Assembly: GCF_029873215.1 (NCBI RefSeq)
Contig: NZ_CP123620.1
Location: 1,364,001 to 1,428,000 of the forward strand
From: Nocardioides sp. BP30
Lineage (GTDB): Bacteria > Actinomycetota > Actinomycetes > Propionibacteriales > Nocardioidaceae
DNA length: 64,000 nucleotides
Direction of reading: 5' to 3'
How positions within the stretch are numbered: position 1 is the first letter of the stretch; every line of letters begins with the position of its first letter. Made by a program: the position numbers and the translations under genes. Under the pieces are notes generated by a model. The model was not told the origin of the DNA and searched no databases. It saw only the letters and a program-made list of their open reading frames with translations. Positions 27,869 to 37,800 of this stretch are shown here, piece after piece.

Positions 27869-28326
27869 TCGGAGGATGGGGCGGAGGGCACCTCGGGGAC
27901 CGCACCAGCGCGCTGCTGGACGGTCAGCTCGGTGCTGAGGAGACCGAGCGGGCCTGGGAGCACGTGCAGGGCTGCCACGTCTGCCGCGACCGGGTGGAGC
28001 GCGAGGGCTGGCTCAAGCGCCGCCTCGCGGGCCTGAGCCACGACCCGACGGCGTGCGAGGTGCCCGACTCGTTGAAGGGCACCCTGCTCGGCGCTCCCGG
28101 CGACGTCTTCTTCGGCTTCCACACCGAGTTCGTCGAGGGCCGCTCGCACCGACGCGCCGTCGGCCTCGCCGCGCTCGGCGGCAGCGCCGTGGGAGCGGCG
28201 GTGATGGGGGTGCTCGCCTTCGGTGCCGCGCCGGCCTCTGCCCCGACCACGCCGTTGCCCGCGGCGGCGGTCAACTCGGTCGCGCCGACGCCGATCGTGG
28301 CCACGCTGCGCCAGCCCGCGCCCTGA
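27865..28326 (+). CDS. Zinc-binding anti-sigma factor (RseA-like)
   Basis: A 153-residue protein starting at GTG 27865, overlapping the sigE stop (GTGA). His33, Cys37 and Cys40 form the H-x3-C-x2-C zinc anti-sigma (ZAS) motif (EHVQGCHVC). This group binds SigE and releases it on redox or phosphorylation signals. A hydrophobic stretch near residues 98-120 could be a membrane helix, leaving a short alanine/proline tail outside. Actinobacterial sigE loci usually continue with an HtrA-like protease and tatB; here the next gene runs the other way and neither is present in this window. Confidence 0.87.
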   Translation: MIGGWGGGHLGDRTSALLDGQLGAEETERAWEHVQGCHVCRDRVEREGWLKRRLAGLSHDPTACEVPDSLKGTLLGAPGDVFFGFHTEFVEGRSHRRAVGLAALGGSAVGAAVMGVLAFGAAPASAPTTPLPAAAVNSVAPTPIVATLRQPAP

Positions 28327-28332
28327 GGCCTC

Positions 28333-28584
28333 TCACTCGCCCTCGAGGGCAACGCTCTCGGGTGTCTCGATGAAGGGGTGCTCGGCCACGAACGTCTTGG
28401 TCTCGGCGTAGAGCCGCTGGATGTAGTCCTCCAGCGCGCTCGCCTCGACCCGCCACTGACCGCGGCCACCGATCTTGATGGCGGGCAGGTCGCCGCGGCG
28501 CACGAGCGCGTAGACCTGCGCGGAGGACGTGTTCAGCGTCTCCGCGACATCGGCGAGGGTCAGGAAGCGTGGGGTCCCCGGCAT
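28333..28584 (-). CDS. Excisionase-family helix-turn-helix protein
   Basis: An 83-residue protein from ATG 28584. LTLADVAETLNTSSAQVYALVRRGDLPAIKIG (read in parts) is a winged helix-turn-helix of the MerR/excisionase type, and WRVEASALEDYIQRLY completes the domain near residue 60. Many actinobacteria have one of these short HTH proteins as a stand-alone regulator. It may bind the 107-base region shared with the divergent CpaB-like gene. The target is not known. No phage genes accompany it, so phage excision is unlikely. Confidence 0.8.
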   Translation of the reverse strand: MPGTPRFLTLADVAETLNTSSAQVYALVRRGDLPAIKIGGRGQWRVEASALEDYIQRLYAETKTFVAEHPFIETPESVALEGE

Positions 28585-28691
28585 GCGGCCATGATCCCAT
28601 CTCCGTGCGGCGTGGCGCAGCGCGGCGCTCGGGCCTGTGGATAGTCGAAGCAGCAGGTTTACCGGACTTGCCAGCTGGTGATGATCGGGAT

Positions 28692-29453
28692 GTGACAGGT
28701 CTTCTCGGGAGCCCAGCCTCCGCGCCGGCCGGCCCCGGCGCCACGTCGCCGCCCGCCGCCGTACGCGCCTCGAGGCCGGGTTGGCGCGATCCGCGGCTGT
28801 GGATCGGCATCGCCATCGTCGCCGCCTGCGTCGTCGCGGGGGTCCGCGTGCTCGGTGCCGCCGACCGCACCGTCCCGGTGTGGGCGGTGAAGTCCGACGA
28901 GGGGGCCGGCGCCACGTTGAGCACGGCCGACCTGGAGGTGCACCGGGTGCACGTCGAGGCGCCGGGTGACCTGGCCGGGTACTACCGCGCCGACGCCGAG
29001 CTGCCCGCACGGCTCCTGCTGGGGCGTGCGGTGGGCCACGGGGAGCTGTTGCCCCGCTCGGCGGTCTCGGTCGGCGCGAGCAGCGACGTCGTCCAGCTCC
29101 CGCTCGCCGTCGACCCGGCCCAGGTGCCGCCGACGGTCGCCACCGGGTCCGTGGTCGACGTGTACGTCGTGTCCACCGGTGCGACCGGTGCGACCGGTGC
29201 GACCGGTGCGACCGGGGCGACCGGGGTGACTGCCGGGGGTGAGCGCGGGGGCCGGGACGCGGACGCCGCGCAACCCGCGCTGAGCGGGGTGACGGTGGTC
29301 GCGGTGTCGGGTGCGGACGACGTCTTCGGCAGCGGCCAGACCCAGCGGCAGCTCACCGTGGCGGTGCCGGACAAGACGGCGCAGGAGTTCTTCGCCCTGC
29401 TGGCCGGATCGTCCGACCCGACCGTCACCGTCGTGCTGCGGCCGGCAGGGTGA
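28692..29453 (+). CDS. SAF-domain protein, CpaB/RcpC-like
   Basis: About 253 residues from GTG 28692. A single membrane helix (about residues 38-58) is followed by an outside domain with the SAF pattern: VWAVKSDEGAGATLSTADLEVHRV, then LLLGRAVGHGELLPRSAV near 120. CpaB/RcpC proteins of Tad pili carry SAF domains and stabilise the secretin or pilus base. A CpaE/TadZ-like gene follows after seven bases, so the pair probably belongs to the Tad system whose other genes lie at 50-54.6 kb. A (GAT)n segment coded by 9-bp repeats (29179-29232) lengthens the middle. Confidence 0.68.
   Translation: MTGLLGSPASAPAGPGATSPPAAVRASRPGWRDPRLWIGIAIVAACVVAGVRVLGAADRTVPVWAVKSDEGAGATLSTADLEVHRVHVEAPGDLAGYYRADAELPARLLLGRAVGHGELLPRSAVSVGASSDVVQLPLAVDPAQVPPTVATGSVVDVYVVSTGATGATGATGATGATGVTAGGERGGRDADAAQPALSGVTVVAVSGADDVFGSGQTQRQLTVAVPDKTAQEFFALLAGSSDPTVTVVLRPAG
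29179..29232 (+). repeat. 9-bp tandem repeat, about six copies, in coding sequence
   Basis: GGTGCGACC is repeated four times from 29179, then GGGGCGACC and GGGGTGACT follow. It codes Gly-Ala-Thr repeats in the SAF-domain protein and stays in frame, so copy number could vary between strains. Confidence 0.9.
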
Positions 29454-29460
29454 GCCGACG

Positions 29461-30771
29461 ATGGTCCCGGTCCTCATCCTCGCCGCCGGCGCCGCTTGGG
29501 AGACCGACGCGCTGGCGGTCCTCGAGCGTGCACCGCGGGTGGTCGTGCTCCGTCGCTGCGTCGATGTCGACGATCTCCTCGCTGCCGCCTCGGCCGGCCA
29601 GTCCGAGGCGGCGGTGATCGCCCTCGACGCCCCCGGCGTCGACGCCCGCACGGTGGAGGCGCTGCGGCACCACGGCGTGCATCCCATCGGCGTGCTTGCG
29701 GCCGGGACGCAACAGGACGCCGCCCGCGGCGCAGCCGGCCGCGCCGGCATCGGCCAGGTGGTGACCGAGGACGATCTCGGGACGCTGCCGACAGCGATCC
29801 TCGCCGCCGGTCGACCCGTCGCCGATCGACCGGTCACCGATCGGGGAGCGACGACGCGTCCGCGGGACGGCGAGTCCGCCGCCGTCCTCGAGCCGGGCGA
29901 CCCGGACGACGCGGGTGGCCCAGGCGGCCCGAGTGGCCCGGGCGGCCCGGTGGCGGGTCGACTGGTAGCGGTCTGGGGTCCGGCGGGTGCACCCGGACGC
30001 AGCACCGTCGCGGCGGCCCTCGCCGCGTCCATCGCACGCCGCCCCCGACCGGTGCTGCTCGTCGACGCCGACCCGTACGGCGGCGCCATCGCTCAGCAGC
30101 TCGGCATCCTGGACGAGGTCTCCGGCCTGCTGGCGGCCTCGCGGTCCGGCCTCGGTCCGGCCGCCCGACTGCTCGGCTCCCACCTGGCGGTCCTGACCGG
30201 CCTGCCCCGGCCGGATCGATGGACCGAGCTGCGTCGCGGCGTCCTCACCGAGCTGCTGGTGCAGGGTCAAGGTGTCGGGGACGTGGTCGTCGACACCGGG
30301 TTCAGCCTGGAGGAGCCGATCGACCCGGGCACTCGCGCGGGCCGCAACCAGCTCACGCTGGAGGCGTTGGAGGCCGCCGACGAGCTGCTCGTGGTCGGGT
30401 CGGCCGACCCGGTCGGGCTGAGCCGGCTGGCCCGGGGGCTGGTGGATCTGCGCGATCGGGTGCCGGGGGTGCCGGTACGGGTCGTGATCAACCGGATGCG
30501 GCCCAGTCTGGGTTGGGGAGAGGACGACATCGCCGGCATGGTCGGCGCAGTGCTGCGACCGGTCGGTCTGCACTTCCTGCCCGAGGACCGCGCCGCCGTG
30601 GACCGGGCACTGGTCGCCGGCCGCACGCTGACGGAGGTGGCGCCGGACTCCGCGCTGGCCAAGGCGGTCGGCGAGCTCGCGGGCCACCTGGTGCCGGAGA
30701 CGGCGGACGCCGCAGCGTCGCGCGGATCCCGGGCTAGGCGGCGAAGAGCAGGTAGAGGCCGCCGACGGTGA
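29461..30771 (+). CDS. CpaE/TadZ-like P-loop protein
   Basis: A 436-residue protein. Residues 1-110 resemble a degenerate receiver-like domain (VVVLRRCVDVDDLLAAASAG), as in CpaE/TadZ. After a Gly/Pro-rich linker near 140-165, the MinD/ParA-type domain has a deviant Walker A, GPAGAPGRST, at about 173-182. The invariant P-loop lysine is replaced by Arg180. LLVDADPYGGAIAQQLG matches the switch region. Such proteins position Tad machinery at the pole. The start is ATG 29461 behind the CpaB-like gene. Its 3' end overlaps the convergent membrane-protein gene by 38 bases. Confidence 0.72.
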   Translation: MVPVLILAAGAAWETDALAVLERAPRVVVLRRCVDVDDLLAAASAGQSEAAVIALDAPGVDARTVEALRHHGVHPIGVLAAGTQQDAARGAAGRAGIGQVVTEDDLGTLPTAILAAGRPVADRPVTDRGATTRPRDGESAAVLEPGDPDDAGGPGGPSGPGGPVAGRLVAVWGPAGAPGRSTVAAALAASIARRPRPVLLVDADPYGGAIAQQLGILDEVSGLLAASRSGLGPAARLLGSHLAVLTGLPRPDRWTELRRGVLTELLVQGQGVGDVVVDTGFSLEEPIDPGTRAGRNQLTLEALEAADELLVVGSADPVGLSRLARGLVDLRDRVPGVPVRVVINRMRPSLGWGEDDIAGMVGAVLRPVGLHFLPEDRAAVDRALVAGRTLTEVAPDSALAKAVGELAGHLVPETADAAASRGSRARRRRAGRGRRR

Positions 30772-32197
30772 AGCCGATCATCGTGACCAGGAGCGGGATC
30801 TGGCCGGTGACCATGTGGCGCCGAGGCAGCACCGCGATGGCGCGCCTGTGCGAGGACATCACGCCGAGGATGTGACCGACCACGACAGCGAGCACCTTCA
30901 GGTTCGCCAGCAGGGTGGGGTGGTAGGCGAAGAAGTAGTCGACCTTGAGGTCACCGGTGCCGAACCAGTTGGCGCCGTTGCTGAACGGGTCGCTCACCTG
31001 CACCAGGGTGGCCTGACCGCCCTCCCACCAGTAGCTCATGTAGTGGGCGACGACGTAGCCGACCACGATCGGCACCACGGACGGCGCGAGCAGCCCTGGC
31101 AGCCGCCGCCGGTCGAAGCCCTCACCGACGCCGGTGAGCATCGTGCCGACGCAGAAGAAGACGCCGACCGCGAGGGGGAAGGCGAGGAGCGCGACGTTGT
31201 CGGCGACGTAGGCGTGCCGGGCCACGATGTTGTCGCCCTGGGTGAACTTCAGCCAGGGGACCGCCTCGCGGAAGGAATCGAAGACGATCGTGCCGAACAG
31301 CACCGACACCACCGCCACCAGGCCGGTGTGCGGCATCAGGGTGTCCAGGTTGGTCAGCGGCGAGCGCACCTCCAGCCGGCCTTCGCCGTCACGTCCCCAG
31401 ACGGAGAGCTTCGCCACGAGCGAGGAGTAGACCTCGAACGGGTCGGCGTTCTCGTAGAACCGCTCGCCCCACAGCTGGCCCCCGATGAGCATCACCGCGA
31501 GGTAGATCGCCATCCACAGCCGGACCGGCCCGAGGTAGGAGTTGTGCGGGTAGATCAGCTCCATCCAGGTGAACGCCAGCAGACCGACGACGGCGGGCCA
31601 GTAGCCGATCCTGGCCTCGTCGTACTCGTAGAGGCCCTCGTCGTCGCGTCGCAGCCAGTTCAGGCCGGCGTTGATCGTCCGGACCGGGCTGACCGCCTTC
31701 CACACCGGCCCGAACAGCAACGAGAGCGGCACCAGGCCGACCCACCACCAGATGTAGAAGATGCCGAAGACCGGGTTGATCTCAAGGTCCTGGCCGAAGA
31801 CCGACACCATCACGGTGTAGGCGAAGAACAGCAGGCCGACCACCCGCAGGGCGGCCCGCCAGCCGGTGGAGTCGACGAGTGCGCCGATCCGGGCGACGAA
31901 ACCGTCGGACCGACCGGTACGCCGCGTCGGCGCGGGACCCGCTGCGTCCCCGACCCCGGCTGCGGTCCCCGGGTCGGCCGTGCCGACCCCCGCCGCACGG
32001 GCACCGACACCGACCGGCGTGTCCGCCGGTGCCGGAGCAGAGACGACCGCGCCGTGCTGGCGACGTACGGTCCAGGCGAGGACGACGAAGCTGATCACCA
32101 GCGCGGCGACCGCCGCGATGATGGCCGTCTCGAGCGGGACCGGCAGGTCCTGGCGCCCGCCGATGCCGTGCGCGAGCGGGGTGACGTCACCGCCCAC
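30734..32197 (-). CDS. Polytopic membrane protein, unknown function
   Basis: A 487-residue protein with about ten membrane segments and a disordered Ala/Pro/Gly-rich cytoplasmic loop near residues 50-95. Conserved-looking stretches include NPVFGIFYIWWWVGLVPLS, ELIYPHNSYLGPVRLW and HYMSYWWEGGQATLVQVSDPFSNGANW (in part). Homologues in databases are often named fenitrothion hydrolase; I recall that label but see no hydrolase motif, so I do not adopt it. The many aromatic and histidine residues in membrane-proximal loops might bind metal or heme, which is a guess. Start as GTG/ATG at 32197; it is divergent from the acyltransferase gene. Confidence 0.6.
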   Translation of the reverse strand: MGGDVTPLAHGIGGRQDLPVPLETAIIAAVAALVISFVVLAWTVRRQHGAVVSAPAPADTPVGVGARAAGVGTADPGTAAGVGDAAGPAPTRRTGRSDGFVARIGALVDSTGWRAALRVVGLLFFAYTVMVSVFGQDLEINPVFGIFYIWWWVGLVPLSLLFGPVWKAVSPVRTINAGLNWLRRDDEGLYEYDEARIGYWPAVVGLLAFTWMELIYPHNSYLGPVRLWMAIYLAVMLIGGQLWGERFYENADPFEVYSSLVAKLSVWGRDGEGRLEVRSPLTNLDTLMPHTGLVAVVSVLFGTIVFDSFREAVPWLKFTQGDNIVARHAYVADNVALLAFPLAVGVFFCVGTMLTGVGEGFDRRRLPGLLAPSVVPIVVGYVVAHYMSYWWEGGQATLVQVSDPFSNGANWFGTGDLKVDYFFAYHPTLLANLKVLAVVVGHILGVMSSHRRAIAVLPRRHMVTGQIPLLVTMIGFTVGGLYLLFAA

Positions 32198-32479
32198 GGT
32201 CTACCGCACCCGGTCCGCGCGGTGGGGCCTCGCGAGCGGGCCGCCGGCACGAGTGATGTCCGTTACACGTCGCGCCCTGGCCATAGCGGCACCGCCGTCG
32301 GCATCGTTGGAGGCCGGGTGACCGCAGGCGGCATGCGAGTCGGCGGTGCCGAGTGGCAGCGCCGAGGTCGCCATCAGTGGACGCATGTCTGTCAGAATCG
32401 CATGGCAGCCAAGTCCTCGGCCATGCGGGTCGAGGACGAGGTCGAGAACGACGACGGTCGAGAACAAGGGGGAGGCGGG

Positions 32480-33916
32480 ATGGTCGATCGGCTCTCCGCA
32501 CGGGACCTGGCCTTCCTCACCCAGGAGACGCTGACCGCGCCGCACCACCTGGCCAGCATCGAGATCCTGGAGCCGGGGGAGAGCGGGTTCGACTACGAGA
32601 CCCTCCTGGACCTGGTCGGCGATCGGCTCTCGTTCGTGCCGCGCTACCGCCAGCGCGTGCAGCTGGTGCCGGGTCGACTGGCGAACCCGGTCTGGGTCGA
32701 CGACGAGCGCTTCGACATCGAGTACCACGTCCGCCGTTCCGCCGTACCGCGTCCGGGCTCGCTCGACCAGTTGCGCGACCTGGTCGGCCGGATCGTCTCC
32801 CGCCCGCTGGATCGCGGTCGGCCGCTGTGGGAGATCTACTACGTCGAGGGGCTTGCCGAAGGTCGTGTCGCGCTGCTGACCAAGGTGCACCAGGCCCTGG
32901 TCGACGGCGTGCACACCGTCGACCTCGGCCAGTTGCTGCTCGACGTCGGCAGCGCGCCCAAGCCGCTCGCCGAGGACGCCTGGAAGCCACGCCGGGAGAG
33001 CGGCACCTCGCTGGTGATCGGCGCCGTCAAGGACTCGCTCACCGACGTCGACACGCTGTCCTCGACCGCCCGGCGCACCGCCGGCTCGCTGCTGCGGATC
33101 GCCACCGACGTGGCCGGTCGCGCGTTGACCATCGCCGAGGCGCTCACCGGCCGTCGCCAGGATCGCGCCACCCCGCTGGCGGGGAGCCTGTCCCAGCAGC
33201 GCCTGATCGTGGCGCTGGAGACCTCGCTGGCCGACTACCGCAAGGTCCGCGACACGCACGGCGGCACCGTCAACGACGTCATCCTGGCGGTCGTCACCGG
33301 CGGCCTGCGCGGCTGGCTGATGACCCGCGCCGAGTCGCTCGCCGGACTGCGGCAGGTCCGGGCGCTGGTGCCGATCAGCGTCAACGACGACCTGCTGGAG
33401 AACACCTCGCTGGGCGCGCCGGTCACCGCGCACTACGTCGATCTCCCGGTGGGGGAGCCCAGTGCCGTGGTCCGTCTGCACCAGGTGTCCTACTCCTTCG
33501 AGACCCACAAGCAGACCGGCCGCGCGATCCCGGCCGAGCACCTGACCGGCATCACCGGCTTCGCACCCACGACGTTCCATGCGGTCGGTGCGCGCGTCGC
33601 CGCCGAGGCCGATCCGCACGGCTTCCAGGTCAGCGTGACCAACGTGCCGGGTCCGCAGACGCCGCGCTACGCCGCCGGCGCCACCCTGCTCGCCAGCTAT
33701 CCCGTCAACCCGCTGCTGCCGGGACAGGCCATGGCGGTCGGGGTGACCTCCTACGACGGCCGGGTCTTCTTCGGCATCACCGCCGACCGGGATCTCGTCC
33801 CGGACGCCGACGTGGTGGGCCAGTGCTTCCTCGAGGCCCTCGACGAGCTGCTCGACACCGTCAACGGCGGTCGCCATCAGGTGCCGCGCGGCCGCAAGAA
33901 GAAGAGCGACTCATGA
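32480..33916 (+). CDS. WS/DGAT family O-acyltransferase (wax ester/triacylglycerol synthase-like)
   Basis: About 478 residues, from ATG 32480 with GGAGG just upstream; an in-frame ATG at 32402 is a less likely start. The N-terminal domain has RPLDRGRPLWEIYYVEGL and then HQALVDG at 137-143 where the catalytic HHxxxDG is expected. The second histidine, essential in studied enzymes, is Gln138 here. The C-terminal part keeps TVNDVILAVVTGGLRGW near 270 and VTNVPGPQTPRYAAGA near 395, both typical. The protein may use the remaining histidine, act differently, or be inactive. The next gene overlaps by four bases. Confidence 0.82.
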   Translation: MVDRLSARDLAFLTQETLTAPHHLASIEILEPGESGFDYETLLDLVGDRLSFVPRYRQRVQLVPGRLANPVWVDDERFDIEYHVRRSAVPRPGSLDQLRDLVGRIVSRPLDRGRPLWEIYYVEGLAEGRVALLTKVHQALVDGVHTVDLGQLLLDVGSAPKPLAEDAWKPRRESGTSLVIGAVKDSLTDVDTLSSTARRTAGSLLRIATDVAGRALTIAEALTGRRQDRATPLAGSLSQQRLIVALETSLADYRKVRDTHGGTVNDVILAVVTGGLRGWLMTRAESLAGLRQVRALVPISVNDDLLENTSLGAPVTAHYVDLPVGEPSAVVRLHQVSYSFETHKQTGRAIPAEHLTGITGFAPTTFHAVGARVAAEADPHGFQVSVTNVPGPQTPRYAAGATLLASYPVNPLLPGQAMAVGVTSYDGRVFFGITADRDLVPDADVVGQCFLEALDELLDTVNGGRHQVPRGRKKKSDS

Positions 33917-34248
33917 CACGCATCTACGTCCCCGCCACCTCCTCCGCGCTGGCCGCCTGGCATGCCGCGCGGTCGATCCCCGCCGCCGCGCTGGCGGAGG
34001 CGTTCGAGGCGCCGGACGACACCGAGGAGGGCGAGTACGCCGCCCTCATGTCGGCGGCCGACGCGTCCGCCGCCATGCTCACCGCGCCCGGGCGCCGGTT
34101 CGTGGTCGTGGTCGAGTCGACCTACGCTCCCGCTGACTGGGCCGACGTGGTCGCCGTGCACGGCGACGTGGCGGACCGGCAGCCCGGTGACGACACCGAG
34201 GAGGACCTGGGCTGGTTCGCCACCCAGGAGGTCCCCGACCTGCTCTAG
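33913..34248 (+). CDS. Small acidic protein (DUF6912-like)
   Basis: A 111-residue protein whose ATG overlaps the acyltransferase stop (ATGA). It starts MTRIYVPATSSALAAWHAAR and contains GRRFVVVVESTY and an acidic end. Small actinobacterial proteins with this start are grouped as DUF6912, from memory. No catalytic or binding motif is seen. Translational coupling to the WS/DGAT gene hints at a shared role, not proven. A perfect 28-bp palindrome follows the stop by eight bases. Confidence 0.6.
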   Translation: MTRIYVPATSSALAAWHAARSIPAAALAEAFEAPDDTEEGEYAALMSAADASAAMLTAPGRRFVVVVESTYAPADWADVVAVHGDVADRQPGDDTEEDLGWFATQEVPDLL

Positions 34249-34256
34249 CCCGAGAG

Positions 34257-34314
34257 GTCACCTTCGGCGGGTCGAGTGGCCGGCGAGCCGGCCACTCGAC
34301 CCGCCGAAGGTGAC
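34257..34314. terminator. Perfect 28-bp inverted repeat between convergent genes
   Basis: The arm at 34257-34284 (begins GTCACCTTCGGCGGGTCGAG) is exactly repeated as reverse complement at 34287-34314, separated by GA. It lies between two convergent stops (34248 and 34318) and can act as a bidirectional terminator. Part of the arm recurs near 49899-49920. Confidence 0.8.
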
Positions 34315-34317
34315 GGC

Positions 34318-34794
34318 TCAAGCGGCGAGGTAGGCCTTGCCGACCGCCTGCTCCTTGGTCAGCGCCTTGCGGATCATGTCGGTCACCAGCGTCTCGATCT
34401 TGCCGCCGACCAGCGGCACCTTCACCGTGACCTGCAGGGTGACCGTCTCGACGGTCTGCGCGCCGCGGTCGTCGAGCGCGATGGAGCCCTTGACCACCGC
34501 GATCGGCACGCCGGCGTCGATGTCGAGGGTCGCGGCGAGCGGCGTGGACCACGTCTCGTGCTGCTTGATCGACACGGTGCTCCCGACGAACTTCTTCGCG
34601 AAGGACGGAACGCCTGCCGTCTCCTGGGTGTAGGCGATGTCCACGGTGCCGGGGATGCCGGTGATCGAGACCGTCTGGGAGGTCGCGTGCTGGGCGGCGC
34701 ACACCTGCTCGCGGAACGACTCGTCCGCGAGCATCGCTGTCACCGTCGCCAGCGGCGCGTCGTAGGTCATGTCGAAGGTCACCGTGGTGCTCAT
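34318..34794 (-). CDS. DUF2505 family protein
   Basis: A 158-residue protein with the DUF2505 layout: TVTFDMTYDAPLATVTAMLADESFREQVC at the start (shown in part), VSITGIPGTVDIAYTQE, then LVGGKIETLVTDMIRKAL near the end. The fold is probably SRPBCC/START-like, which binds hydrophobic ligands, but no function has been shown. The C-terminal amphipathic helix fits that fold. Start ATG 34794. It is divergent from the large glutamate dehydrogenase gene with 79 bases between starts. Confidence 0.78.
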   Translation of the reverse strand: MSTTVTFDMTYDAPLATVTAMLADESFREQVCAAQHATSQTVSITGIPGTVDIAYTQETAGVPSFAKKFVGSTVSIKQHETWSTPLAATLDIDAGVPIAVVKGSIALDDRGAQTVETVTLQVTVKVPLVGGKIETLVTDMIRKALTKEQAVGKAYLAA

Positions 34795-34873
34795 GGCGAC
34801 ATCATGCCCGTCCGCTCGGCTCGTGTCGGCCCCCGGCGTCGCGCGTCTCGCGACCGGGTCTAGTGTCGGAGCC

Positions 34874-37800
34874 GTGTCAACGACGACGCAGCTCCTGGAT
34901 GCCTATGTCCGCCACGTCGACCGCGAGGATGTCGACTCGCGCAGCCCCGCAGACCTGCAGGGAGCGCTCGAGTCCCACCTCGATCTGGCGCAGACCCGAC
35001 CGCAGGGGACCGCACGGGTGCGGATCTGCACGCCGTCCGACGGCCCCGGGGGTCAGGGCTGGAGTGCGGCCGGTCGCACCGTCGTGGAGATCGTGGTCGA
35101 CGACATGCCCTACCTGGTGGACTCGGTGACGATGGAGCTCAGCCGGCAGCGGCGCGACGTGCACCTGGTCATCCACCCGGTCTTCGACGTGGAGCGCGAC
35201 ATCGCCGGCGAGCTGAAGCGGATCGAGCCCGTCACCGACGCGGCGGCCCAGCCGCCCGAGGGCGTCGTGCGCGAATCGTGGATGCACGTGGAGACCGACC
35301 GGGTCCCCGACGGTGAGATCGACGAGCTGGTGGCGGACCTGCAGCGGGTGCTGGAGGACGTGCGGGAGGCGGTCGAGGACACCGGGAAGATCCTCGAACG
35401 GGTCGCCACCACCGCCGCTTCGCTGCGCAGCGAGACGCCGGCCGGTATCCCCGCGCGGGAGGCCGAGGAGGCGGCGGCGCTGCTGGAGTGGCTGGCGGAG
35501 GGCCGGTTCACCTTCCTCGGCGCGCGCGACTACCGCCTCGAGGGCACGCCCGGCGCACCGGAGTTCCTGCGCGGTCTCGCCGGGACCGGGCTGGGCATCC
35601 TGCGCAACGACCCTCCGCAGGAGGCGGAGGCCGGACGGATGCCGGAGCTGGTGCGGGCCAAGGCGACCGAGAGGACGGTCCTGGTGCTGGCGAAGGCCAA
35701 CTCGCGCTCGACCGTCGGTCACCCCGGCTACCTCGACCACGTGGGCATCAAGACCTTCGACGAGGCCGGCGAGGTGGTCGGCGAGCGGCTCTTCCTCGGC
35801 ATGTTCACCTCCACCGCCTACACCGAGCCGATCGGGCGGGTGCCGGTGTTGCGCCGCAAGGCCAAGGAGGTGCTCGCGCGCAGCGGCGTCACGCCGGAGA
35901 GCCATGTCGGGCAGAGCCTGTTCGACACCCTCGACACCTACCCGCACGACGAGCTCTTCTACGCAGGGGTCGACGAGCTGGCCGCGCTGGCCGCCACCGG
36001 CCTGGCAGCGCGGGAGCGGCGTACGCTGCGCGTGGTCGCCCGCCCCGACACCTACGGCCGCTACCTCTCGGTGCTGGTATGGCTGCCGCGCGACCGCTAC
36101 ACCACAGCGGTCCGGGAGCGGTTCGCGCGCATCCTCACCGAGCAGTACGACGCCACCGACATCGAGTACTTCGTCCGGATCGGGCAGTCCACCACCGCGC
36201 GGGTGCAGTTCGTGGTGCACCTGAGCCGTCCGGTGGAGGTCGACGTACCGGACCTCGAGCGGCGTCTCGCCGCGGCCGCGCGAAGCTGGCGCGACGACCT
36301 GGCCGTCGCCCTCAGCAGCGGCGGGTACGACGCAGGTCTGCGGCGCTGGCTGGATGCCTATCCGGCTGCCTACGAGGAGGACTTCACCGCCGCTACCGGA
36401 GCGGCCGACCTGGCGGTCCTCGACCGGCTCGGTGAGGACGGCATCGACCTGGGCGTCTACCGTCCCGAGCGGGCCTCGGAGGAGGAGGCACGGCTGAAGA
36501 TCTACCGGGTAGGAACGCCGCTCTCCCTCTCGCACGTGCTGCCGATGCTCACCTCGCTGGGTGTCGAGGTCACTGACGAGCGGCCCTACGGCCTGATCGG
36601 CACCGACCAGCCGATCCACATCTACGACTTCGGCCTGCGCTACGCGGGCGACGGCGGCCTGGGGGAGGTCGCCGATCACGACCGGTTCCGGGCGGCGCTG
36701 CAGGCGATGTGGGACGGCGCCGGCGAGGTGGACTCGTTCAACACGCTGGTGCTGGCCGCGGGACTCGACCACCGCGAGGTCATGGTGCTGCGCGCCTACG
36801 CGCGCTACCTCCAGCAGGGCGGTACGCCGTTCTCCCAGCGCACGATCGCCGGTGCCCTGCGGACCAACGTCACGATCACGCGACTGCTGGTCGAGCTCTT
36901 CGGTGTGCGCTTCGACCCCGAGCTCGGCGCGGGGACCGACGGCGACCGTGCCCGGCGCGAGGAGGAGCTGGTCTCGCGGATCGAGGCGGCCCTCGACGAC
37001 GTGGCCAGCCTGGACCAGGACCGGATCCTGCGCTCCTACCTGACCCACATCACCGCGACGCTGCGCACCAACTGGTTCGTCCCGGCCTCGCCCGAGCGGA
37101 TCAACGCGGCGCTCAGCCTCAAGCTGGAGCCGACGCTGCTGCCGGACCTGCCGCTGCCTCGACCGGAGTTCGAGATCTTCGTCTACGCGCCCTCGGTGGA
37201 GGGGGTGCACCTGCGCTTCGGACCGGTCGCCCGCGGCGGCCTGCGCTGGTCGGACCGGACCGACGACTACCGCACCGAGATCCTGGGCCTGGTCAAGGCG
37301 CAGATGGTGAAGAACACCGTCATCGTTCCGGTGGGGGCCAAGGGCGGCTTCGTCGCGCGGCGCCCGACAGGAGGGGTGGGCGACGGCCCGACGGCGTACC
37401 GGGCGTTCGTCCGTGGCCTGCTCGACCTGACCGACAACCTGGTGGACGGGGAGAGTGTCCCGCCGCCGCACGTGGTCTGCCACGACGGCGCAGACTCCTA
37501 CCTGGTGGTCGCCGCCGACAAGGGCACCGCTACCTTCTCCGACCTGGCCAACGAGGTGGCCGGCGACTACGGCTTCTGGCTCGGCGACGCGTTCGCCTCC
37601 GGAGGGTCGGTGGGCTATGACCACAAGGCGATGGGGATCACCGCACGTGGTGCCTGGGTCTCGGTGCAGCGGCACTTCCGCGAGCTCGGCGTCGACGTGC
37701 AGAGCCAGGACTTCACGTGCGTCGGCATCGGCGACATGTCCGGCGACGTCTTCGGCAACGGCATGCTGCTCTCGCCGCACCTGCGCCTGGTGGCCGCCTT

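Noticed and set aside
29179..29232. Tandem repeats as a CRISPR array
   Set aside because: Units are 9 bp, contiguous, without spacers and inside a coding frame. No cas genes are present.
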